Origin: Ferranicluibacter rubi | GTDB taxonomy: Bacteria; Pseudomonadota; Alphaproteobacteria; Rhizobiales; Rhizobiaceae | Assembly: GCF_011603255.1 (NCBI RefSeq) | Contig: NZ_JAANCM010000010.1 | Coordinates: forward strand, 176,124 to 240,123 | Reading direction: 5' to 3' | DNA: 64,000 bases | In this document: positions 9,075 to 17,800 of the stretch, in pieces | Layout: the number at the start of each line of letters is the position of its first letter | How positions within the stretch are numbered: position 1 is the first letter of the stretch | Made by a program: the position numbers and the translations under genes | Notes under the pieces: generated by a model | Database searches by the model: none | What the model was told of the DNA's origin: nothing | What the model saw: only the letters and a program-made list of their open reading frames with translations

Positions 9075-9962
9075 TCAGGCGGCCTGTATTCTCGCTTGTT
9101 GTGTTCCCGCCTGTTCTGTTCCCGCTTGTTGCGTTCCCGCGTCTGGGGCGTTGTTTTCCGCCGCCAACGGGATCCCGCTGGCTTCGCTGATGCCCGACGC
9201 AATGCCGGCAGCGGCCGCCAGAACGGGGCCGCCCTCGCGCAATGAGCCAAGCTCCATGAAGGGGCAGACGCGCCCGCCGGCTTCCTCGACGATCAGCAGG
9301 CCGGGAACGCAGTCCCAGGAATTCATGTGCAGTTCGACGTAACCGTCGGAACGGCCGTCGGCGACATAGGCGAGGCCCAGAGCGCCCGAGCCGCAGCGGC
9401 GAACATTAGCGCCCTTGCCGAGGAGCGCGGCGGCAACGCCGAGATAGGTCGCGTTGGGCACGCGTGTCGACCAGCCGAGTTCCACGGACGCTGTGTCGAA
9501 GCGGCTCGTTCCGGCGACGGAAATTTTCGAACCGTTGCGCGTTGCGCCGCGACCGAGCCTTGCGAAATGCAACTCGTCGAGCGCCGGATTGTAGATGGCG
9601 CCGAACTGGGCGACGCCGTTTTCGATGTAGCCGATGGAAATGCAGAAGTGCGGGATGCCGCGCGCGAAGTTTGCGGTGCCGTCAATCGGGTCCACGACCC
9701 AGACACGATCCCGGATCTCGCCGCCACCTTCCTCGCCGAAGAACCCGTCGTCTGGAAAGGCAGCTGCGATCCTGCCGCGAATATGCGCCTCGGATGCAGC
9801 ATCCGTCTCGGTCAGGAAATCCTGCGGCCCCTTCATCGTAAAGCCGGCTTGGGCAATATCGCGAAACCCCCGGAGCGCCAGAGCGCCCGCTGACCGGATG
9901 ACGGCCTGGCAGAGCATGGCCCGCCCTTCGATGTCGTTGCTGAAAGTCTCACTCGTCGACAT
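9075..9962 (-). CDS. Inositol monophosphatase-family phosphatase with repetitive C-terminal tail
   Basis: The 295-residue enzyme carries the family's metal-site motifs: TETD near residue 55, GEEGG near 80, DPIDGTANF near 95 and SWDCVPG near 215. The family includes Li-sensitive Mg-dependent phosphatases acting on inositol, fructose-bisphosphate, PAP, histidinol-phosphate and sugar phosphates. The last ~25 residues are a low-complexity run of AGTQQ/AGTEQ units encoded by imperfect 15-nt repeats. The ATG at 9962 gives a normal N-terminus; a longer frame would include the operator repeats. It is the first gene of the leftward operon and lies 14 nt from tandem LacI-type operators. It probably dephosphorylates the imported compound. 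Confidence 0.88.
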   Translation of the reverse strand: MSTSETFSNDIEGRAMLCQAVIRSAGALALRGFRDIAQAGFTMKGPQDFLTETDAASEAHIRGRIAAAFPDDGFFGEEGGGEIRDRVWVVDPIDGTANFARGIPHFCISIGYIENGVAQFGAIYNPALDELHFARLGRGATRNGSKISVAGTSRFDTASVELGWSTRVPNATYLGVAAALLGKGANVRRCGSGALGLAYVADGRSDGYVELHMNSWDCVPGLLIVEEAGGRVCPFMELGSLREGGPVLAAAAGIASGISEASGIPLAAENNAPDAGTQQAGTEQAGTQQARIQAA

Positions 9963-9976
9963 GCTTCCGAACTCCG

Positions 9977-10010
9977 TTGCACACGTGTTCAATGTTGCAC
10001 ACGTGTTCAA
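9977..10010. promoter_or_regulatory. Tandem operators for the adjacent LacI-family regulator
   Basis: Two identical near-palindromes TTGCACACGTGTTCAA occupy 9977-9992 and 9995-10010, an 18-bp repeat period. The central CACGTG-type symmetry is typical of LacI-family sites. They lie between the start of the monophosphatase gene (9962) and the 3' end of the lacI-type gene (10060), where a bound repressor would block the operon. A variant site lies at 11109-11124. Confidence 0.75.
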
Positions 10011-10059
10011 GCCTGGCAATGGGAATTTTATGGCCTGTCTGCTCACTTCCACGCTTGGG

Positions 10060-11049
10060 CTATTTGTGAACGGTACCGCGCTCTATCAGCGTGACGGGAA
10101 CCATCTGTGTCGACACCTCTCCATCGTCATGGTCGAGGGCTGCAAGGACAGCGTCGGTCAAGACGGAAAAGGACTGTCCGACCGTCGTCAGATCATAGGC
10201 CTTCCAGGCAGACTGCGGGATGTCGTCGAAGCCGATGACGGACAGATCGTCGGGCACGGAGCGTTGGAGATCATGCCGCGCGGCATCAAGGAAGCCGAGG
10301 GCCATCAGATCCGTCACACAGAATGCCCCGTCTATCTGCTCATCCGCGAGCAGGGCATGCGCCGCGGCAACGCCCGTCTCGTAGGCCGTCGGCCCTTCGC
10401 TCCAGCGCACGACCGCGCCACCATGCTCCCTGACGACATCCGAAAATGTCGTGGCGCGCCGGACCTGCGTCGGCGTCAGGCTGCCGCTGCAGACGACCGC
10501 CACCTTGCGGCATCTTGCTGCCAGCAAACGTTCGGCCGCGAGCCTTGCGCCGAGAATGTCATCGCTGAGGATCACATCCGTGTCGGGCCGCGTCATGAGG
10601 CGGTTGATGACGATCAGCTTCACGCCGTTTGCGAGACATTCATCGACGATCGATGCCGGAGGCTCTCCCGAGAGCACCACGATTGCACGGGCGCGGAATT
10701 CGAAGATCAACTCGATCAAGGGCGCGATGTCGCTCCGGGCATCGGCGGCGTTGAGCAGCAGGCACTGTTGCCCCCGACGCAGGAGCCCGAGGCTGAGCAT
10801 ATCAAGCTGCTTGGCGATGAATGGCGAGGACAGGTTGGCGCCGACGACCCCGACGAGGTTCGAGCTCGAGGTGTTCAGCGTCTGCGCTAGGCGGTTCACC
10901 CGGTAGCCCAGCTCCTGCGCCGCCTTCAACACGCGTTGCCGCACGTCGGGAGACACGCTGGCGCCGGCGGTGAACGTGCGCGAGACGGCCGACCGTGAAA
11001 CGCCGGCCCTTTCCGCGACATCGATCGACGTTACAAAGCTCTTGGCCAT
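10060..11049 (-). CDS. LacI-family transcriptional regulator
   Basis: The 329-residue protein has an N-terminal LacI HTH (IDVAERAGVSRSAVSRTF, residues about 7-24) with the hinge NRLAQTL, followed by a periplasmic-binding-protein-like sensor domain (GVVGANLSSPF, VIGFDDIP). The start at 11049 (MAKSFVTS) fits the family; the longer frame from 11124 would cover its own operator. It precedes the phosphatase/ABC operon in the same direction, with the tandem operators between them, so it is the likely local regulator. Its sensor domain probably binds a sugar- or polyol-like ligand, which suggests the transported compound is a phosphorylated polyol or sugar. That last step is inference. Confidence 0.9.
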   Translation of the reverse strand: MAKSFVTSIDVAERAGVSRSAVSRTFTAGASVSPDVRQRVLKAAQELGYRVNRLAQTLNTSSSNLVGVVGANLSSPFIAKQLDMLSLGLLRRGQQCLLLNAADARSDIAPLIELIFEFRARAIVVLSGEPPASIVDECLANGVKLIVINRLMTRPDTDVILSDDILGARLAAERLLAARCRKVAVVCSGSLTPTQVRRATTFSDVVREHGGAVVRWSEGPTAYETGVAAAHALLADEQIDGAFCVTDLMALGFLDAARHDLQRSVPDDLSVIGFDDIPQSAWKAYDLTTVGQSFSVLTDAVLAALDHDDGEVSTQMVPVTLIERGTVHK

Positions 11050-11108
11050 CGGATTCAACTTTCTGTCATCACTGCCAGAACCTCTAGGCCGATCGCGTCG
11101 AATGATCA

Positions 11109-11124
11109 ATGCACCCGTGTGCAT
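11109..11124. promoter_or_regulatory. Probable autoregulatory operator of the LacI-family gene
   Basis: ATGCACCCGTGTGCAT has perfect 6-bp arms and matches 12 of 14 core positions of the tandem operators at 9977-10010. It lies about 60 nt upstream of the lacI-type start and also faces the short rightward frame at 11169, so the repressor probably controls its own promoter and once controlled a divergent gene. Confidence 0.65.
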
Positions 11125-11168
11125 GCGCTGTCTTCCGATCCCAACGCCGCGACGGAGGGAAGATCCAC

Positions 11169-11237
11169 ATGATGAAAGTCGTCAACGAGGAACCCGCCTA
11201 CTCCGGAACACGCGTCGGTCTGCTCCCTGAAAAGTGA
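11169..11237 (+). pseudogene. Short rightward ORF, probable stub of a divergent gene
   Basis: ATGATGAAAGTC begins a 22-residue frame (MMKVVNEEPAYSGTRVGLLP and two more residues) preceded by GAGGGAAG, a good ribosome site. It ends at TGA 11235-11237, just before IS3-like sequence. Its position divergent from lacI, with the operator between, suggests the 5' stub of a gene lost through the IS3 insertion. The family is not recognised. Confidence 0.3.
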
Positions 11238-11280
11238 TCCTTCTTGAAATAAAGCTTATGAGCCGAAGAAGAACATTGGA

Positions 11281-11721
11281 ATGGCAGCGAAAAGCCACAA
11301 GGCAGAAGAGATCGTCACGAAGCTTCGTCAGGTTGACGTGCTGAATGCTCAGGGCAAATCGATGGCGGAGGCGATCCGTTCGATAGGCGTTATGGAAGTC
11401 ACATATTGCGAAGGCGTCCGCATTGCTGTCCACGTGTCCGGTGATGTTGCCCGGTCCAGGGACTGCGTTCTCGGCGTCCGGCCCGAGGAGCTGAAGGTAA
11501 CCAATACTGATGACGCGGCGATCAAGGGCGTGATCGATGTGGTCGAGCCGACCGGTCCAGACACGATGGTGACGGTCCGGGTCGGCGGTCATTCGGTCGT
11601 GGCGCGCGCTGAGCCCCGCTTCCAGGGCCGACGGGGCGACCAGGTTGCCTTCAAGGTCGATCCCCTCAGCATAAACCTTTTCGATGCGGAAACCGAGAAT
11701 CGGATAAACACCGCCGAATAA
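11281..11721 (+). pseudogene. Chimera: IS3-type OrfA N-terminus joined to the TOBE end of an ABC ATPase
   Basis: The 146-residue frame has two unrelated parts. Residues 1-42 (HKAEEIVTKLRQVDVLNAQG, then IRSIGVMEVTY) match the start of IS3-family OrfA transposase proteins. From about residue 43 the sequence is the C-terminal end of a sugar-type ABC ATPase: VLGVRPEELKV, DVVEPTGPDTMV, ARAEPRFQGRRGDQVAFKVD and NLFDAETENRI are TOBE/UgpC-like. The junction is near nucleotide 11406. The ATPase fragment lacks every nucleotide-binding motif, so neither half can work. The order suggests an IS insertion or deletion that removed most of an ABC transporter operon once facing the lacI gene. Confidence 0.7.
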
Positions 11722-11818
11722 GACCCACCTGTTTCATTGCATGGTCATGCTGGAAACGGCCCATCAAGTTAACGCCCGACGCCTTCACCTTATACGGATA
11801 TCGCAACTGCTGGTGCGA

Positions 11819-12216
11819 TCATGCTTCGTCAACCGAGCGGATCAGTGCTTTCAGACGTCAGGCACAATGTCAGCCTCCACTTTCAACAAACGACCGCTTT
11901 TGCAGCCGATCTCGATCCGCATGGCACGTGCCGCACGCTTTGCTGGAGATTTGTCCAATGGTACTGGTTGCTCAGCTTCGTCGCTCGTTCCAATGGCGAT
12001 CAGTGCAACCGGTAGAAAAGAAACCAACGGCTCAGCCTGCCCCGCCCTGAACGTCCCCCGCCAGGTATAGATCTGCTGTGGTTTGATATCGTGCCGACGA
12101 GCGACGTCGGCATTCTTGGCATCCGGCTCGGCCGTTTCTTGAAGTGTAGAAAGCTTCTCCTCCTCAGACAAGCCGCACCGACGCTCGACGCCTGTCAAAA
12201 TCTCCACGTTGCCCAT
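11819..12216 (-). pseudogene. IS66-family tnpA remnant, frameshifted near its end
   Basis: The 121-residue frame beginning at 12216 reads VEILTGVERR, then ADVARRHDIKPQQIYTWRG, the HTH of IS66 OrfA/TnpA. It ends prematurely at 11851 after ADIVPDV. A one-base shift restores a typical ending LKALIRSVDEA with stop at 11819-11821, so a single-base deletion is likely. No tnpB or tnpC follows. It is homologous to but clearly divergent from the intact IS66 tnpA at 43612-43974. Confidence 0.75.
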
Positions 12217-12226
12217 AGTTCATCCC

Positions 12227-12255
12227 TGATGACGTCTCTAGTGACGGAATTGGTG
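12227..12255 (-). repeat. Three 12-bp-spaced iterons upstream of the IS66 tnpA remnant
   Basis: On the + strand TGATG, TAGTG and TGGTG begin at 12227, 12239 and 12251, an exact 12-bp period, just upstream of the tnpA start. The intact IS66 copy has TAATG at the same 12-bp period (43996, 44008, 44020). The remaining 12256-12476 interval shows no gene. Confidence 0.5.
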
Positions 12256-12476
12256 ACGTAACTTCATGTGGTCGTGGGAATCTGAAAGGCAGCTTCACCG
12301 CACGCTTATGAAAGACGGTGGCTCTGGTACTTCTAATCAGTGGACACTTCCGCAAGTGGTAGCTTGCGCCGGAGGTGATACGACTGGTCTCAGCGTGTCC
12401 GAAAAACATCGTTCTATGTCCTTTACGCCATTGGCATATGTGCAGATAATCCGTCGCAGCAGCAGAGAGGTTCATA

Positions 12477-13619
12477 ATGACGTATGTTACGCGCCGCACG
12501 ACACTTATTTCTGGAATTGTAGGATTCGGGGGCTTGGCGCTTGGGGCAGGAAAGGTAGCCGCGCAGCAAACCTCGAGCGCGTGGGCGGCCTTCGACGCTT
12601 CTCACAATGTAAACCCAGAAAAAATTGCACCTTACAAAGCACGCTTTGGCCGCATCAAGCCACTGATCGCCATCGTAGGATTGAATGAGGGGACCGTCAT
12701 CAGCGACTTCTGTATTCCGTTCGGTGTTTTAGCGCGGTCGGACGTGGCGGATGTCATCTCTGTTTCGGTCAAGCCGGGTCCCGTTAAGATGCCGCCTTTA
12801 ACTTTCGAATTGCAATCAACGATCGATGAGTTCGACCATCATTATCCTGACGGCGCAGATTATTTGTTTGTGCCAGCAGTCGGAAACTTCAGAGATGTGA
12901 GCCTCACAAAATGGATCATGTCGCAAAGCGTGAAGGGCGGCACAATCATCAGCATATGTTACGGCGCGTTGCCGGTTGCTAACTCAGGTCTGTTTAATGG
13001 GCGCCGAGCCACCTCGCACTACAGCAATGAGGCCATGAGGGCCGATCTTTTTCCAAAGGTAAAATGGCAGAAGAACATCCGATATGTCGCGGACGGCAAG
13101 GTTGTTTCAAGCGCAGGCGTTACTGCTTCCATGCCAGTCGCCGTTGCGCTGGTCGAAGCCATCGCCGGGCCGACTAAGGCCGCTCAAGTCGCCAACGACC
13201 TCGGCATCGACGGCTGGGACTCTCGGCACAACAGCGATGCTTTCAAAGCTGACCCCGCAAATTCCGACATGCCCGATGGCAAGAAGCAGCCGCAAGTCAC
13301 GGTCGGCATCCCTGTTGAAAATGGCGACGACGAAATTGCTCTCGCACTCACTGCCGAAGTCTATACAACGAACGGTGTTACTACGGCAGTCGCTGTCGCC
13401 GCAACCAGAGCGCCCCTCCGCTTAGCGCAGGGCCTGATTCTTCTCCCTGACGTCGCAGCAGATAGCACCGGATCGCTTGACCGCACACTCCCACCGCTTG
13501 ATGACCACCACGCGACGCGCGCATTGGATATCGCACTTGCAGATATATCGAAGGTTTACGGTCGTAAATCAGCACGACATGTTGCCCTGTTTATGGAGTA
13601 TCCAGGCTTTAAGGGATAA
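12477..13619 (+). CDS. Exported DJ-1/PfpI-family protein (Tat-type signal)
   Basis: The 380-residue protein starts with TRRTTLISGIVGFGGLALG and ends its signal at about AAQQ, a twin-arginine-like leader. Residues about 60-240 form a DJ-1/PfpI (GATase1-like) domain with LFVPAVG, a nucleophile-elbow Cys in ISICYGALPVA, and the DGRRATSHYS-like region. The C-terminal ~120 residues look like a second, degenerate half without a matching Cys. AGAGAGG upstream can serve as ribosome site. The next gene, 134 nt downstream, is a GlxA-type regulator whose sensor domain belongs to the same superfamily, so the two may share a ligand. No specific reaction can be assigned. Confidence 0.75.
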   Translation: MTYVTRRTTLISGIVGFGGLALGAGKVAAQQTSSAWAAFDASHNVNPEKIAPYKARFGRIKPLIAIVGLNEGTVISDFCIPFGVLARSDVADVISVSVKPGPVKMPPLTFELQSTIDEFDHHYPDGADYLFVPAVGNFRDVSLTKWIMSQSVKGGTIISICYGALPVANSGLFNGRRATSHYSNEAMRADLFPKVKWQKNIRYVADGKVVSSAGVTASMPVAVALVEAIAGPTKAAQVANDLGIDGWDSRHNSDAFKADPANSDMPDGKKQPQVTVGIPVENGDDEIALALTAEVYTTNGVTTAVAVAATRAPLRLAQGLILLPDVAADSTGSLDRTLPPLDDHHATRALDIALADISKVYGRKSARHVALFMEYPGFKG

Positions 13620-13753
13620 GCGTATGGCCCTGTTGCGCCATCGCTTTTGCGATGCTCACTGGGTAAAGCCTTGGCGGGCGGTAAACGGGTTGGCTCATGT
13701 GTCAGCAATAGGCTCTTTGGAACGGATAGTTGTAACAAGGGGTCATCTGCATC

Positions 13754-14695
13754 ATGAAACGGCACATCGGCTTTCTGGTTTTTCCCGGCTTTGATCTTCT
13801 TGATCTCAGCGGCCCGCTTGGGGTGTTTCAGTGGGCTGAGCGGCAGAACCCCGACGCATATCAGCTAACGGTAATGTCGCTCGATGGTTGCGCGGTCGCC
13901 AGCGAAAGCCCGGTGTCCGTCAATGTCAATCCTCTCGTCCACGAGCCGCTGGATACTCTTCTGGTTGTCGGGGGATCCATGGGACAAGGGGCTCTCTCGC
14001 CAGAAATGATCGCGTACGTTCGCAAAGCTTCAACCCTTGCACGGCGGACGACAAGCGTGTGTACTGGCGCATTCATACTGGCTGCCGCTGGCGTTCTGGA
14101 CGGGGTGAGCGCAACCACACACTGGATGAACGCAACGGACCTTCAAGCGTTACATCCAGCCGTGCGCGTTGAGCCCGATCGAATCTTCATTAAGGCAGAC
14201 AACGTCTGGACCTCAGCTGGGATCACCGCCGGTATCGATATGGCTCTGGCACTTGTCGAAGAGGATTTGGGGAGAGAGGCATCGTTGGCGATTGCTCGAA
14301 TGTTGGTGGTATACCATCGCCGATCCGGCGGTCAGCAACAGTTTTCCTCGCTTTTGGGCCTTGATCCTGATTCCGACAGAATTCGTTTGGTATTGGCCTA
14401 CGTCCGAAATCATATCGCGGACCCTTTGCCGGTCGAGCGACTGGCCGAGGTCGCCCACCTCAGCGCACGTCAGTTCGGACGGGCCTTTCTTGCTGCAACC
14501 GGTGTGACACCCGCAAAGGCAATCGAGCGATTGCGGGCGGAGGCCGCCCGGCCTAGGATCGAACAAGGCCGTGAGTCGTTGGACGCGATCGCGCGTTCTG
14601 TCGGTTTCAACGACGTCAGCAGGATGCGCCAAAGCTTCATTCGCATCTTTGGCCATCCGCCTCAGGCGATCCGCCGCGTGTCCAGATCGCTGTAA
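13754..14695 (+). CDS. GlxA-family transcriptional regulator (DJ-1/PfpI sensor plus AraC HTH)
   Basis: The 313-residue protein has an N-terminal DJ-1/PfpI-like domain (GFLVFPGFDLLDLSGPLGVF, SVCTGAFILAAAGVLDG, TTHW) and two AraC-type helix-turn-helix units from about residue 215 (VERLAEVAHLSARQFGRAF and IARSVGFNDVSRMRQSF). Such regulators control catabolic or stress genes, and the Cys in VCTGAF is usually not catalytic. It follows the exported DJ-1/PfpI gene in the same direction and may regulate it. An IS21 element is inserted about 90 bp after its stop codon. Confidence 0.88.
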   Translation: MKRHIGFLVFPGFDLLDLSGPLGVFQWAERQNPDAYQLTVMSLDGCAVASESPVSVNVNPLVHEPLDTLLVVGGSMGQGALSPEMIAYVRKASTLARRTTSVCTGAFILAAAGVLDGVSATTHWMNATDLQALHPAVRVEPDRIFIKADNVWTSAGITAGIDMALALVEEDLGREASLAIARMLVVYHRRSGGQQQFSSLLGLDPDSDRIRLVLAYVRNHIADPLPVERLAEVAHLSARQFGRAFLAATGVTPAKAIERLRAEAARPRIEQGRESLDAIARSVGFNDVSRMRQSFIRIFGHPPQAIRRVSRSL

Positions 14696-14859
14696 ACCTG
14701 CCACGACACGAGCGAGGCAGGGTCGAAGAACGCAAGGTCGACGGCGTTCCGTCTCAATGCCTCACCCGAATACTCCCCTAGGCCGTGTGTTGGTTTCCAC
14801 GCAGAACTGAGCCGGTTTTTCCACCGAGAAGTGAGCCACCTCTGAGTATGGTTTTCTGA

Positions 14860-15654
14860 TCAGGGTTTGGTCAAGGGGTTGGCTTTTTCTCCTTTCTTCT
14901 GCGCTGCTGCAGCCGAGCTGGCCTTGAAGCGGAAGCTGTCATTTCCTGTTTCCAGGATATGGCAACGGTGGGTCAGACGGTCGAGCAGAGCCGTGGTCAT
15001 CTTGGCGTCGCCGAAGACTGTTGCCCATTCGCTGAAGCTGAGGTTGGTGGTGATGATGACGCTGGTGCGTTCGTAGAGCTTGCTCAACAGGTGGAAGAGC
15101 AGCGCTCCGCCTGAGGCGCTGAACGGCAGGTATCCCAACTCGTCCAGGATGAGCAGATCGAGGCGCACTAAGGTCTCCGCGATCTGGCCCGCCTTGCCCT
15201 TGGCCTTCTCCTGCTCGAGAGCATTGACCAGTTCGATGGTCGAGAAGAAGCGGACCTTTCGGCGATGATGCTCGATCGCTTGGATTCCAAGACCGGTCGC
15301 GACATGCGTTTTTCCAGTGCCAGGGCCACCGATTAGGACAACGTTCTGCGCCCCATCCATATACTCGCATCGGTGCAGTTGGCGCACGGTGGCCTCGTTG
15401 ATCTCGCTGGCAGCGAAGTCGAAGCCGGAGATGTCTTTGTACGCAGGAAAGCGAGCGGCCTTCATATGATAGGCGATGGAGCGGACCTCGCGCTCGGCCA
15501 TCTCGGCCTTCAGCAACTGTGACAGGATGGGCACGGCCGCATCAAAGGCAGGAGCCCCTTGCTCGATAAGGTCTGTGACGGCTTGGGCCATGCCATACAT
15601 CTTCAGGCTCCGTAGCATGATGACGACGGCAGCACTTGCGGGGTCATGACGCAT
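14860..15654 (-). CDS. istB: IS21 transposition helper ATPase IstB
   Basis: The 264-residue AAA+ protein shows Walker [10 protein letters not shown] (about residue 105), Walker [13 protein letters not shown] and a C-terminal TTNLSFSEW and [10 protein letters not shown] region typical of IstB. It assists the IstA transposase in target selection. The start at 15654 (MRHDPASAA) overlaps the istA stop by 11 nt, as usual in IS21 elements; earlier in-frame starts are open but would overlap further. Confidence 0.93.
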   Translation of the reverse strand: MRHDPASAAVVIMLRSLKMYGMAQAVTDLIEQGAPAFDAAVPILSQLLKAEMAEREVRSIAYHMKAARFPAYKDISGFDFAASEINEATVRQLHRCEYMDGAQNVVLIGGPGTGKTHVATGLGIQAIEHHRRKVRFFSTIELVNALEQEKAKGKAGQIAETLVRLDLLILDELGYLPFSASGGALLFHLLSKLYERTSVIITTNLSFSEWATVFGDAKMTTALLDRLTHRCHILETGNDSFRFKASSAAAAQKKGEKANPLTKP

Positions 15655-17164
15655 GGCGACCCCCTGCGATCCTGGCGCGTAGGCCATCATAGCGTTCGAC
15701 ATTGGCCTCGGGTTCACGCACCAAGGTCAGCGCCTGTGGCGTATCGATGTCGGGACCATCGATTGTCTTGCCGTCGATCAGCCGATGCAGCAGGTTCAGC
15801 ACATGCGTCTTGGTCGCCACCCCCGCATCCAGGGCCAGTTCCACAGCCTTGAGGACGACCTGTTCGTCGTGATGAAGGACAAGGGCCAGGATATCGGCCA
15901 TCTCACGATCACCGCCGGGGCGGCGAAGCATCTGATCTTGCAACTGTCTGAAGGCCACCGGGAGTTCCAGAAAGGGTGCACCGTTGCGCAGGGCACCGGG
16001 TTTGCGCTGGATGACGGCAAGGTAATGTCGCCAGTCGTAAATCGTTCGCGGCGGCTTGTCGTGGCTGCGCTCAATGACCCGCTCATGCTCGCATAGGATA
16101 TTGCCCTCGGCCGCAACGACCAGTCTCTTGGGGTAGATCCGCAGGCTGACGGGCCGGTTCGCAAACGATGCTGGCACGCTGTAACGATTCCGCTCGAAGG
16201 TGATCAGGCATGTCGGTGAGACGCGCTTGCTCTGCTCGACGAAGCCGTCAAACGCACCGGGGAGCGCCATCAATGCTGGTTGTTCTGCGGACCAGACGTC
16301 CGCGATCGTGCCGGGTAAGGTGCCGTGCGCCGTGTCGCGCCACAGGTCCTGGCAATGCTGTTCCAGCCAGGTATTCAATGCCGCCAGATCCGGAAAGTCC
16401 GGCATCTGTTGCCACAGCCGCGGTCGGGCATCCTGGACATTCTTCTCGACCTGACCCTTCTCCCAACCCGCGGCGGGATTGCAGAACTCGGGCGCAAAAA
16501 CGTAGTGGTTCGTCATCGCGAGGAAACGGATATTGACCTGTCGCTCCTTGCCACGACCGACACGATCGACCGCTGTCTTCATGTTATCGTAAATGCCGCG
16601 GCCAGGCACGCCGCCGAACACACGGAACCCGTGCCAGTGGGCGTCGAAGAGCATCTCGTGCGTTTGCAGCAGATAGGCCCTGACCAGAAACGCCCGGCTG
16701 TGTGATAGTTTGATATGGGCGACCTGCAGCTTCGTGCGCTCGCCGCCTATCACGGCATAATCTTCGCTCCAATCGAATTGGAACGCTTCGCCTGGGCGGA
16801 AGGACAGAGGAATGAATATGCCGCGGCCCACTGTCTGCTGCTCAGTCCGCCAGTCACGGGCGAACGCGGCAACCCGACCATAGGAGCCAGTAAATCCGAG
16901 AGCCATCAGATCGGCATGAAGCTGCTTCAAGGTTCGGCGCTGCTTGCGCGACCTCCCGGCCTCGGTCTTCAGCCAGCCAGATAGTTTATCGGCGAAAGGA
17001 TCAAGCTTGCTCGGTCGTTCCGGTACCGTGAATGTCGGCTCGATCGTGCCGGCATTCAAATACTTCGCGATCGTGTTGCGTGACAACCCGGTGCGCCGGC
17101 TGATCTCCCGGATCGACTGCTTCTCACGCAGCGCCATCCGACGGATGATGTTTAAAAGTCCCAT
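15644..17164 (-). CDS. istA: IS21 transposase IstA
   Basis: The 506-residue transposase has an N-terminal HTH ([20 protein letters not shown], residues about 15-34), a DDE integrase core ([23 protein letters not shown], then the E in [15 protein letters not shown]) and the Mu-C-like end. The start at 17164 ([13 protein letters not shown]) matches the family. All catalytic positions seem present, so it is probably functional. Confidence 0.93.
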   Translation of the reverse strand: MGLLNIIRRMALREKQSIREISRRTGLSRNTIAKYLNAGTIEPTFTVPERPSKLDPFADKLSGWLKTEAGRSRKQRRTLKQLHADLMALGFTGSYGRVAAFARDWRTEQQTVGRGIFIPLSFRPGEAFQFDWSEDYAVIGGERTKLQVAHIKLSHSRAFLVRAYLLQTHEMLFDAHWHGFRVFGGVPGRGIYDNMKTAVDRVGRGKERQVNIRFLAMTNHYVFAPEFCNPAAGWEKGQVEKNVQDARPRLWQQMPDFPDLAALNTWLEQHCQDLWRDTAHGTLPGTIADVWSAEQPALMALPGAFDGFVEQSKRVSPTCLITFERNRYSVPASFANRPVSLRIYPKRLVVAAEGNILCEHERVIERSHDKPPRTIYDWRHYLAVIQRKPGALRNGAPFLELPVAFRQLQDQMLRRPGGDREMADILALVLHHDEQVVLKAVELALDAGVATKTHVLNLLHRLIDGKTIDGPDIDTPQALTLVREPEANVERYDGLRARIAGGRHAS

Positions 17165-17283
17165 GTGGATCACTCCGTTGCCCCCGTCGCTCGCCGCGTT
17201 GGGGGGAAGGTTCACATGGCTCAATTCTCAATGGAAATTATGCGCCTAACCGGCTCAGTTCTGCGTGGAAACCAACAGCCGTG

Positions 17284-17632
17284 AACTTGTTAGTCCGCTT
17301 CGCTGCCGGATTCTGTAAGCCGCTGTGCTGTTGAGATAAAGTGTTGCACAGGCGTGCCACCGGTCACGTCATGGATGTACAGAGTTAACAGGCACCGGGC
17401 TCCGCTCGCCCAGCTGATGGCGTGGGGCCGCTTGGCCATTGGGTCGTCATTGTCCTCCATAAGATTGACTCCGAGCTCAGCAAGCCGACCTTCCGCTGTG
17501 ATAAACATCTCTTCACTTCACTCAGTGATGCTGACCCCGTGCGAAACTGTTTTCAGAGATTATGCGCTGAAGATCGAAACCGAACTTGTGGAGCGTCGTG
17601 CCAAGTGACTTGGCCTTCAAGGTCACACTAAC
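17284..17632. other. Gene-poor gap between two IS21-type elements
   Basis: A 72-codon leftward frame at 17290-17508 (MFITAEGRLAELGVNLMEDN onward) is the only reasonable candidate. I do not recognise it, and it has no convincing neighbour or ribosome site. The DNA immediately left of the first IS21 (14700-14787) continues into this stretch across the target duplication, so they were once contiguous. Confidence 0.4.
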
Positions 17633-17800
17633 TGCGGATTCCGCTCTGAAGCCGGCCGCCATTCCGATCATTGACCGGCCACCGTTCCGATTTGAAGCCG
17701 GCCACCATTCCAATCAATAACCGGCCAGTTTCCGGCACTCAAGTTCCCCTGGGTCAGCAACCTTGGCATGTGTCCCCTCGATATCCACGAGGGGAATTTA

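Larger units (their letters stand above)
14788..17277. mobile_element. Intact IS21-family insertion sequence with 6-bp target duplication
   Basis: Inverted ends begin TGTTGGTTTCCACGCAGAAC at 14788 and, on the other strand, at 17277, and continue with TGAGCCGG in both. The 6-bp sequence GCCGTG flanks both sides (14782-14787 and 17278-17283), a target duplication. Internal repeats of the type TTTCCA..GAGAA.TGAGCC near both ends resemble transposase binding sites. The element is 2490 bp and carries istA and istB reading leftward, so it looks complete and fairly recent. Confidence 0.92.

Noticed and set aside
7803..9245. Rightward 480-codon frame rich in charged residues
   Set aside because: Antisense shadow of the permease gene; composition (Asp, Arg, His rich) is typical of the complement of a hydrophobic protein.
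12164..12688. Overlapping frames around the IS66 remnant and the DJ-1 gene start
   Set aside because: They run across the promoter and the 5' end of real genes in other frames and contain no domain.
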